Below are positions 1 to 4,520 of a stretch of DNA of 6,967 bases, in pieces. The notes under the pieces were generated by a model, which worked only from the letters and a program-made list of their open reading frames with translations, was not told where the DNA came from and made no database searches. Position 1 is the stretch's first letter; each line of letters starts with the position of its first letter. The DNA comes from Candidatus Aenigmatarchaeota archaeon (lineage in GTDB: Archaea > Aenigmatarchaeota > Aenigmatarchaeia > GW2011-AR5 > WALA01). The position numbers and the translations under genes are program-made. The stretch covers positions 1 through 6,967 of the forward strand of contig WALA01000055.1 of assembly GCA_015523085.1 (NCBI GenBank), in the 5' to 3' direction.

Positions 1-507
1 CCCTGTCTTTTGATAAAGTATGCCAAGCACGGTGTCTGGGTTCGCTATGACGAGGAATTTGGACAAAATGCTTCTAATTTTATCTTCCGAGAGGTTTATC
101 AATTTCTCTACCTCGCCACCTTTCCTTAATTCGATTCCATCTTTTTTGAGGCCTCCGATGAAATAACTGTAAACAATTTTTGTCACACTGTTGATAGGCG
201 CTTTCGGATTTTTGTTATTCGGAACATATTTGTCAATTCTCTCTATTATCTTCTTTCCCCTTTTTGTCAGAGACGGTGTTGCTTCAACAATGTAATATCC
301 TTTTCTGCCGGATAATCTAAAATTTTGCTTCATAATCTCAACGTTGCTGTATGCTCCCTCCAGCACGCCGAGTACGGCCTTGTTCACTTTTCTCTCTTCC
401 GGGTGGCCAGAGCCGGTTAGGAACAATTCTTCATTCTTAAAAACTCTGTAATTCGGAAGCAGCTCTCTCAACTCATTCACGTAATTTACAATCATCTCCG
501 TTTTCAT
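1..507 (-). CDS. Hypothetical protein, C-terminus beyond window edge
   Basis: An uninterrupted reading frame runs from an ATG at 507 to the left edge, giving 169 codons with no stop, so the gene is partial (5' end present). I do not recognise the family. The protein is charged and soluble-looking, with no signal peptide or membrane segment. Residues about 47-95 (from VNKAVLGVLE through GYYIVEATPSLTKRGKKIIE) have the feel of a winged-helix fold, because a hydrophobic beta hairpin followed by 'LTKRGKKIIE' resembles the last helix of many archaeal wHTH proteins. That is inference only. The remainder (about 105-169) is lysine-rich and predicted mixed helical. The start is supported by A/T-rich promoter-like sequence just upstream and by the absence of a better ATG. 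GC is about 40% by hand count, clearly below the neighbouring operon. It is divergent from the PhoU/TrkA-C gene across a 93-base gap. Confidence 0.75.
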   Translation of the reverse strand, partial: MKTEMIVNYVNELRELLPNYRVFKNEELFLTGSGHPEERKVNKAVLGVLEGAYSNVEIMKQNFRLSGRKGYYIVEATPSLTKRGKKIIERIDKYVPNNKNPKAPINSVTKIVYSYFIGGLKKDGIELRKGGEVEKLINLSEDKIRSILSKFLVIANPDTVLGILYQKTG

Positions 508-530
508 ATGAATCACAACTTTATAATGGT

Positions 531-545
531 GATAAACAATAAAAA
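531..545 (-). promoter_or_regulatory. Probable TATA element for the gene starting at 507
   Basis: Read on the minus strand the stretch is GTTTTTATTGTTTATC. T/A-rich cores centred near 541 and 534 lie about 27-34 bases before the ATG at 507, the usual archaeal TATA distance for a leaderless or very short-leader transcript. Which core is used cannot be decided from sequence. Confidence 0.4.
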
Positions 546-560
546 CGTTTCACCACTTCA

Positions 561-568
561 AATTTAAA
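561..568 (+). promoter_or_regulatory. Probable TATA box of the PhoU/TrkA-C - permease operon
   Basis: The octamer AATTTAAA is centred about 36 bases before the ATG at 601. With a TATA-to-start distance near 26 bases, transcription would begin around 591 and give a short leader of about ten bases that includes the GGTGA motif at 590-594 only in part. It is therefore uncertain whether that motif acts as a true ribosome-binding site here. Confidence 0.45.
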
Positions 569-600
569 CGCTCGCGCAGAAATTTATTCGGTGAAATCCC

Positions 601-1152
601 ATGGGTGAAAATGTCAAAGACCTTCTCGAGGAGCTCAAGAACACGTCGGAGCTCATCCTGGACCTCGGGTACTCGTCCGTGCTTTTCGAGAGCAAGGACA
701 TAGCTAAGGAGGTCGAACTTCTTTACGACAACATCGACGACGTCGAGGAGAAGCTCTACGTCCATCTTTTCGCTGCGGCGCGCGGCCGCCCGTCGAGAAA
801 GCTCGTCGGCGTCATGGACATAGTCGAATCGGCAAGGCTCGTCAGCCGCGCAGCGAGGAACTTGGCCGAGCTCGTCTTGAGCGGGCAGAAGCTCCATCCG
901 ATAATAAAGGACGCGCTCAAGGACACGGATGAAACCATCTTCAAGGTGAAAATAGGCAGCCACACAGACGGAAAGACGCTTCTTGAGCTCGGACTGAGGA
1001 AGCGCTACGGCGTCAACATAATAGGAATACGAAGGCACAAGAAGTGGATATTCAATCCAAAGAAGGACACGAAGCTCAAAGCCGGTGATGTCGTCATTGG
1101 CGTGGGTTCGAAAGGCGCGTGCAAACACGTGAAGCGCATTCTCAAGAGGTGA
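601..1152 (+). CDS. PhoU + TrkA-C (RCK_C) domain regulatory protein
   Basis: A 183-residue soluble protein with two recognisable parts. Residues about 1-98 are a helical PhoU-like bundle (repeating acidic/leucine heptads, e.g. YDNIDDVEEKLYVHLF near 42-57). Residues about 113-182 are a TrkA-C/RCK_C domain with the typical order: GKTLLELGLRKRYGVNIIGIRR (124-145), then an 'AGDVVIGVGS' end strand (161-170). RCK_C domains bind small ligands and regulate cation transporters. The PhoU+TrkA_C combination is the archaeal family described as COG3273 (family knowledge, not searched). Its stop codon overlaps the start of the MgtE-like permease by one base, so the two are translationally coupled and it is very likely the permease's cytoplasmic regulatory or gating subunit. 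No membrane segment or signal peptide is visible. GGTGA six bases before the ATG supports the start. The bound ligand is unknown. Confidence 0.88.
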   Translation: MGENVKDLLEELKNTSELILDLGYSSVLFESKDIAKEVELLYDNIDDVEEKLYVHLFAAARGRPSRKLVGVMDIVESARLVSRAARNLAELVLSGQKLHPIIKDALKDTDETIFKVKIGSHTDGKTLLELGLRKRYGVNIIGIRRHKKWIFNPKKDTKLKAGDVVIGVGSKGACKHVKRILKR

Positions 1153-1154
1153 TG
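1146..1154 (+). promoter_or_regulatory. Ribosome-binding motif and TGATG stop/start overlap
   Basis: GAGGTGA at 1146-1152 ends in the stop codon TGA of the upstream gene, and the in-frame ATG of the permease starts on that last A (1152-1154). This is the usual termination-reinitiation arrangement. A second ATG at 1157 has better spacing from the motif but lies out of frame with the permease. Confidence 0.6.
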
Positions 1155-2333
1155 GCATGGACGGGGGCGAAGATGATGAAGGAAAGCCTGGCGGCAATTA
1201 TCATAAGCATAGCCACGGATTTTCTCACCGGCTTCCTAATGGGCTCATTTAGCCATTTCTTTCTCCTTCTCCCGGGCCTCATGATACTCGTGCCCGCCTC
1301 CATAAGCATGCGCGGCAACGTTTTCGCATCTCTCGGGTCGCGACTTGGCACGGCGCTCCATCTCGGTTCCATCGAGAAATTCTCAATTGAAGAAAAGGAG
1401 GTCTCACAAAACATTTACGCGACGATTTACATCACGACTGTTATGGCACTCGTTCTCGGCATAATAACAAAAGCGTCCGCAATCGTCATAGGCGAGCACG
1501 CCATAAATCTGTACGATTTCATGGTCATCGCATTCCTCTCGGGCGTCGTCTCTGGCGCCGTAATGCTCGTCGTGACGTTCTTCATAACGTTCAAATCGTA
1601 CGAGCACAACTTCGACCCGGACAACGTGACGTCTCCGCTCATAACCGGGCTCGGCGATTTGTTCACACTTCCGTCCATACTTCTCTCGGGATATCTCGTT
1701 CTCAAGTACCACGCGATTTCAGTTGCGTTGTTTTTTGTCATTCTTTTCGGGGTTTCTTACTATCTCATAAAGGATTACAGGCGCGACAGCCGGGTTTCAA
1801 TAATAAAGCAGTCCATCCCAATACTCCTCGTGTGCTCTCTCATAGGAATGATATCCGGAAGCGTCATGCAGGGAAAGATAGAACTCCTGTCCATTTACCC
1901 TTCAATACTCATGCTCATACCCGTGTTTCTTGAAGAGGGCGGGAACATGGGGAACATATTCTCGTCGCGCCTTTCAACGAAACTGCATCTTGGTGAAGTT
2001 GAACCGAAACTTTCGAGCATTATCGATCTCAAGGAGGAGCTCATGCTTATCGGAGAGCTCTTCGTAACCGTTTTCCCACTCGTCGGGGCGCTGACTTATG
2101 CCATATCGGTTGCCACGAACCTTAGGACGCTTTCCCTCTTGAAGATGATTTTCCTCAGCACGGCTGCCGGAGCTCTGCTAACGATTTCAATACTGCTCAT
2201 AACTTACGTTGTTTCCGTGTACTCTTACAAGAAGGGGATAGACCCGGACAACGTCTCCATACCGATTCTCACGAGCGTTGCGGACGCCATAGGGGTGTCC
2301 ATTCTCATACTCGTTGCGATGGCTATAATGTGA
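1152..2333 (+). CDS. MgtE/SLC41-like divalent-cation permease, two-repeat form
   Basis: A 393-residue polytopic membrane protein with about ten to eleven hydrophobic segments (e.g. 12-31, 33-50, 88-108, 122-147, 188-205, 222-239, 297-320, 330-357, 374-392). It consists of two homologous halves. LMILVPASISMRGNVFAS (43-60) matches LMLIPVFLEEGGNMGNIF (253-270), each followed by SRL.T.LHLG. FDPDNVTSPLITGLGD (154-169) matches IDPDNVSIPILTSVAD (363-378). The GN and DPDNV..P motifs are those of MgtE/SLC41 membrane domains, and the conserved Asn/Asp residues are candidate cation-path residues. The N-terminal cytoplasmic domain and CBS domains of bacterial MgtE are absent. That role may be filled by the PhoU/TrkA-C protein encoded immediately upstream. 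The family matches what is described as COG1824. The substrate is probably Mg2+ or another divalent cation (inference). Starts at 1152, 1173 and 1176 are all possible; 1152 is chosen for coupling to the upstream stop. Confidence 0.88.
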   Translation: MAWTGAKMMKESLAAIIISIATDFLTGFLMGSFSHFFLLLPGLMILVPASISMRGNVFASLGSRLGTALHLGSIEKFSIEEKEVSQNIYATIYITTVMALVLGIITKASAIVIGEHAINLYDFMVIAFLSGVVSGAVMLVVTFFITFKSYEHNFDPDNVTSPLITGLGDLFTLPSILLSGYLVLKYHAISVALFFVILFGVSYYLIKDYRRDSRVSIIKQSIPILLVCSLIGMISGSVMQGKIELLSIYPSILMLIPVFLEEGGNMGNIFSSRLSTKLHLGEVEPKLSSIIDLKEELMLIGELFVTVFPLVGALTYAISVATNLRTLSLLKMIFLSTAAGALLTISILLITYVVSVYSYKKGIDPDNVSIPILTSVADAIGVSILILVAMAIM

Positions 2334-2380
2334 GAAGTGGGGTCAGAGGGATTCGAACCCCCGTCAGCAGGTTTCTCCCG

Positions 2381-2412
2381 TCATCGCTCGTTTCCGAGCT
2401 CGGCGCTCCAGA
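2381..2412 (-). ncRNA. Candidate D'/C' guide element in the tRNA-Trp intron
   Basis: In order on the minus strand: TCTGGAGC (2412-2405), perfectly complementary to the anticodon loop from G31 to A38; one base; CCGA (2403-2400), one change from box D CUGA; a GCTCG-GAAA-CGAGC hairpin (2399-2386); and GATGA (2385-2381), the end of a box C RUGAUGA. The fifth base upstream of CCGA is the G that pairs with C34. This is what a guide for 2'-O-methylation of C34 would show. A clear 5' box C and a good terminal box D are not visible, so the element is incomplete. Confidence 0.45.
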
Positions 2413-2435
2413 AAAGCCTCTTAGGAAGAGGCTTT
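2413..2435 (-). repeat. Perfect 10-bp inverted repeat in the tRNA intron
   Basis: AAAGCCTCTT and AAGAGGCTTT form a flawless ten-base-pair stem around a three-base CCT loop, ending directly before the eight bases complementary to the anticodon loop. It probably works as a structural arm of the folded intron. Confidence 0.8.
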
Positions 2436-2554
2436 AGCGAGAACCCAAGGGTTTCTTTCAACTCCCCTCTTTCAGCGGAAGGGAGCTCTCTGGAGCCTGC
2501 CGTCCTAACCAGGCTAGACTATGACCCCGCTCTTAAATTATTTCTGGCGTCGTG

Positions 2555-2563
2555 TTTAAATAA
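2555..2563 (-). promoter_or_regulatory. Probable TATA box of tRNA-Trp
   Basis: TTATTTAAA on the minus strand is centred about 31 bases before the first tRNA base (2528), suitable for transcription starting a few bases upstream of the mature 5' end. The gap between this gene and the membrane-protein stop at 2564 is only 35 bases, so the box abuts the upstream gene's end. Confidence 0.5.
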
Positions 2564-2962
2564 TTAATGCCTTTTCGACGCAATGATTATGAGCGCCACG
2601 AGGCCGGCGCCCAATACCGCGAGGCGGACGACCTCGCCAACGTTTCCCCAATACCGCAGCGATGCGTAAACGAGCAGAAGGACGCCACCGCCGGCTATGC
2701 CATCTTTAACAGATCCATTCAAGTACATTCCGGCGATTATGGACGCTATTGATATGATTCCGAGCATGACGAACGAGACGTAGTTGTGCTTCTCGCGGAG
2801 CTCATTCTGCCTTTTGTAGCACGCTTCGAAGCTCTGCGTGTAATTCGTCGCGTTGAACTTTTCGAACGAGCACCTGCTCTCCGGCATTCTGTATAGCGAG
2901 TGAACGGCGTACGCGAAGAATATCGCATACAGGACCGCTATGCCGACTGAGATCCATTTCAT
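2564..2962 (-). CDS. Small four-helix membrane protein, unknown function
   Basis: 132 residues from the ATG at 2962. Four hydrophobic segments are visible: about 4-24, 61-83, 88-105 and 111-128, with a basic C-terminal tail (SKRH). The only sizeable loop (25-60) lies between helices 1 and 2 and carries two cysteines (C31, C48) plus two N-glycosylation sequons (NAT at 37-39, NYT at 40-42). With the N-terminus inside, this loop would face outside, where a disulfide and glycans make sense. The start at 2962 is preferred over an in-frame TTG at 2980, because a TATA-like CTTTTATTC is centred 25 bases before the ATG and implies a leaderless message. I do not recognise the family. Divergent from the HIT gene, with tRNA-Trp downstream on the same strand; neither suggests a role. 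Confidence 0.75.
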   Translation of the reverse strand: MKWISVGIAVLYAIFFAYAVHSLYRMPESRCSFEKFNATNYTQSFEACYKRQNELREKHNYVSFVMLGIISIASIIAGMYLNGSVKDGIAGGGVLLLVYASLRYWGNVGEVVRLAVLGAGLVALIIIASKRH

Positions 2963-2982
2963 GAATAGTACTTGGAACAAAA

Positions 2983-2991
2983 GAATAAAAG
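2983..2991 (-). promoter_or_regulatory. Probable TATA element of the four-helix protein gene
   Basis: CTTTTATTC on the minus strand is centred 25 bases before the ATG at 2962. The same A/T block is about 35 bases before the HIT start at 3022 on the other strand and could be shared by both divergent genes, though the plus-strand reading is a weaker TATA match. Confidence 0.5.
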
Positions 2992-3021
2992 CGTTCCGCC
3001 CAATTTCTTATCGGTGATGGC

Positions 3022-3498
3022 ATGGATGGATGCATATTTTGCAAAATAGTTTCTGGCGAGATACCGAGCTTCAAAATACTCGAGACGGACAAGTGCATTG
3101 CGATACTCGACATCAACCCTGCGAACCCGGGACACACACTCGTGATATCAAAAGAGCACTTTGACAACGTCTACTCCATTGACGATGACGTCCTTTCCGA
3201 CATGATTCTTGTTGCGAAGAAAATCGCGCGCCGATTGAAAGAGAGGTTCGAATGCAAGGGCGTGAACATAATCATGAACAACGAAAAAATCGCGGGGCAG
3301 ATAATACCGCACGCCCACATACACGTCATACCGAGATTCGACGACGACAAGGTCATAATAACGTATGCGAAGAAGCAGATGGCGAAGGAGCAGTTCGCCG
3401 AGATAGCAAAGCGCCTTTCAGAGGAAGAGCACATCGAGCAAAAGGGTGATGAATCAACTCCGAAGGAGAACATAAAGGAGGAATGGGTTTTCCGATAG
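3022..3498 (+). CDS. HIT-family nucleotide hydrolase/transferase
   Basis: 158 residues. The N-terminal CIFC (C4, C7) with H46 and H97 forms the zinc site typical of the Hint/HIT branch. The substrate loop DINPANPGHTLVI (30-42) and the signature GQIIPHAHIHVIPR (92-105) contain the histidine triad H97, H99, H101, whose middle or last histidine acts as nucleophile on the alpha phosphate of nucleotides. HIT proteins of this type release AMP or GMP from nucleoside phosphoramidates or dinucleoside polyphosphates; the substrate here cannot be told. The family core ends near residue 132 and is followed by an acidic/lysine tail of about 25 residues, probably disordered. GGTGA at 3013-3017 sits four bases before the ATG and sets the start. 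It is soluble and cytoplasmic. The gene looks monocistronic: the next gene has its own TATA element right after the stop. Confidence 0.95.
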   Translation: MDGCIFCKIVSGEIPSFKILETDKCIAILDINPANPGHTLVISKEHFDNVYSIDDDVLSDMILVAKKIARRLKERFECKGVNIIMNNEKIAGQIIPHAHIHVIPRFDDDKVIITYAKKQMAKEQFAEIAKRLSEEEHIEQKGDESTPKENIKEEWVFR

Positions 3499-3502
3499 AT
3501 AA

Positions 3503-3510
3503 CTTTTAAT
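3503..3510 (+). promoter_or_regulatory. Probable TATA box for the gene at 3533
   Basis: CTTTTAAT is centred 26-27 bases before the ATG at 3533, with no Shine-Dalgarno-like motif between, which fits a leaderless transcript. The following T-rich run (to 3522) may also terminate the HIT transcript, which stops at 3498. Confidence 0.55.
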
Positions 3511-3532
3511 TTCTTTCTTTTTAGTAATCAAT

Positions 3533-4498
3533 ATGCTTGTAAAGGAATCGGACTTGAAGCGGTTTGCCGACGGGCTGATAAATTACTTTTACTTCTTTAA
3601 TCAGCAAGAAAAGAATTATCGGAACGAAATAATCGTGAAAAACAGAAAAGAGCTCATGAACACCTTGGAAGGCGAACTCGGCGGCACGAAAATTTACTTT
3701 GAGGGACGCGTGCTTCCGAATGGACTGAGCTCAGACGAATTTGACAAAAAAGGCAAGGAGTTTAAAATAAAGATTCCCCATCCTAATCGTGTAATAAATC
3801 CGCAGAAGTTGATACGCGATCAAATTAGAAATCACGGCAAAGAAATCTACCGCGGCTACGGGTGGCGCTCGCGTTATGACAACACGCTTCGGCTCGTGCC
3901 ATTGACAATGCTTTTCAAAGGGCTCGAGATGCTTTACTTCTTTGTTCCGGAAATTTACGGGAAGTCCGAGAACGAAAATGCGCAAAAGCTTCACCTTTAC
4001 CTTTCCAAAGTTTTCAACGGCGCTATCCATTCTGATGACTACGGGGAGAACGCAATCGTTTATGTGCCGTCAACATCGGAAGATGTGACTTACAAAGTGA
4101 AAATAGAGCACGTTCCACTGCGCCCTGGTGAGTGGGAGGGGACAAAGCAAACGAACCACAACTGCGGGTATGCTAATTACTTCACGCTTGCCAAAAAGTA
4201 CAAGAACGCCGTTTCTGTTTGGTGCCATCACGGTGTTGCAGCGTTCAACTACTTGAAGTGGAAGTCACAACACGACGAATACTCGGACAAAAAAATACTC
4301 TCGAACATTTTCGTCATACCGAGCGAGAGCGACATGAACTTTTACAACAACCTCAGAAACGTTTTTGTCCACGACCGAGGATATCGGCATTTGACAATGG
4401 CCGAAAAGGAGGCGCTGCTTTGGATGCACGTTCTTGGAAATGAGAAATCGTTTTCGTATGAGAAGGAGCTCTCATCGTTCATAATAAAAGTAAAATAA
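3533..4498 (+). CDS. Hypothetical soluble protein with Cys/His cluster
   Basis: 321 residues, complete, and not recognised. No signal peptide or membrane helix is visible. The N-terminal third is charged and aromatic (YFYFFNQQ near 18-25). The middle has a basic stretch (KEIYRGYGWRSRYDNTLR, 103-120) that could bind nucleic acid or phosphate. The most distinctive part is 208-240: NHNCGYANYF, then a helix, then VWCHHGVAAF, placing H209, C211, C231, H232 and H233 close together as possible metal ligands or catalytic residues. A second basic/aromatic patch follows (VFVHDRGYRHL, 278-288). The leaderless start at 3533 is supported by the TATA element upstream. GC is about 44% by hand count, below the 54% of the PhoU/TrkA-C gene. 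It converges on PPDK with 13 bases between stops. It stands alone, so context gives no function; an accessory or defence-type gene is possible but unsupported. Confidence 0.8.
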   Translation: MLVKESDLKRFADGLINYFYFFNQQEKNYRNEIIVKNRKELMNTLEGELGGTKIYFEGRVLPNGLSSDEFDKKGKEFKIKIPHPNRVINPQKLIRDQIRNHGKEIYRGYGWRSRYDNTLRLVPLTMLFKGLEMLYFFVPEIYGKSENENAQKLHLYLSKVFNGAIHSDDYGENAIVYVPSTSEDVTYKVKIEHVPLRPGEWEGTKQTNHNCGYANYFTLAKKYKNAVSVWCHHGVAAFNYLKWKSQHDEYSDKKILSNIFVIPSESDMNFYNNLRNVFVHDRGYRHLTMAEKEALLWMHVLGNEKSFSYEKELSSFIIKVK

Positions 4499-4503
4499 AA
4501 AAA
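4491..4503 (-). terminator. T-rich terminator downstream of PPDK
   Basis: On the minus strand, just past the PPDK stop, the sequence reads seven T, A, four T, A, as expected for archaeal oligo-T termination. It overlaps the last codons of the converging gene. Confidence 0.5.
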
Positions 4504-4510
4504 GGAGGGA

Positions 4511-4520
4511 TTTAATTTTT
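4511..4520 (+). terminator. T-rich terminator downstream of the gene ending at 4498
   Basis: TTTAATTTTT follows the plus-strand stop at 4498 by twelve bases and includes the PPDK stop codon on the other strand, so the two converging genes share a very compact termination zone. Confidence 0.45.

Larger units (their letters stand above)
2373..2489 (-). other. tRNA-Trp intron (position 37/38)
   Basis: Exon CTCC (C32-C35) pairs with GGAG near the intron's 3' end (2375-2378), leaving three-base bulges AGA on the 5' side and AAA on the 3' side. Cutting each bulge after its second base gives exon ends G37 and A38, as the archaeal splicing endonuclease does. The helix on the far side of the 5' bulge is not contiguous: the nearest pairing is GCTC (2483-2486) with GAGC (2386-2389) across an internal loop. 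The bulge-helix-bulge is therefore non-canonical. The intron is rich in hairpins: CTCCCTT/AGGGGAG, a perfect 10-bp stem, and a GAAA-capped stem. Archaeal tRNA-Trp introns at this site commonly double as box C/D methylation guides. Confidence 0.85.
2338..2528 (-). tRNA. trnW: tRNA-Trp (anticodon CCA), intron-containing
   Basis: On the minus strand the exons (2490-2528 and 2338-2372) give a 74-nt cloverleaf. The acceptor stem GGGGTCA/TGACCCC has discriminator A at 2338. The D stem is GTCT/GGAC with a ten-base loop. The anticodon stem is GCAGG/CCTGC with loop CTCCAGA, so U33 is followed by anticodon CCA (2493-2491). The variable loop is four bases, and the T arm is GGGGG-TTCGAAT-CCCTC with one G-U pair. 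The anticodon loop is interrupted after G37 by a 117-nt intron. CCA is not encoded, since the bases after the discriminator are CTTC. The 3' end is four bases from the permease stop codon on the opposite strand. All stems pair, so the assignment is firm. Confidence 0.95.

Noticed and set aside
550..1197. 215-codon minus-strand frame opposite the PhoU/TrkA-C gene
   Set aside because: The plus-strand product has clear domains and a start motif. The antisense frame is an Arg/Val/Leu-rich shadow without a recognisable fold.
2413..2435. 10-bp inverted repeat as a transcription terminator or insertion-sequence end
   Set aside because: It lies inside the tRNA intron, has no matching partner elsewhere in the window and no transposase nearby, so a structural arm of the intron explains it.
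2400..2493. Reading the anticodon as TCC (tRNA-Gly)
   Set aside because: That register puts C at position 33 and breaks the GCAGG/CCTGC stem. CCA with U33 fits all pairs and the expected intron site.
2337..2567. Plus-strand 76-codon reading frame beginning MGSEGFEPPSAG
   Set aside because: It is the antisense of the tRNA-Trp and its intron. 'GFEPP' is the familiar false translation of a tRNA T arm.
2963..2980. TTG at 2980 as the start of the four-helix membrane protein
   Set aside because: The TATA element lies only a few bases upstream of it, so the transcript would begin downstream. The ATG at 2962 is at the right distance.
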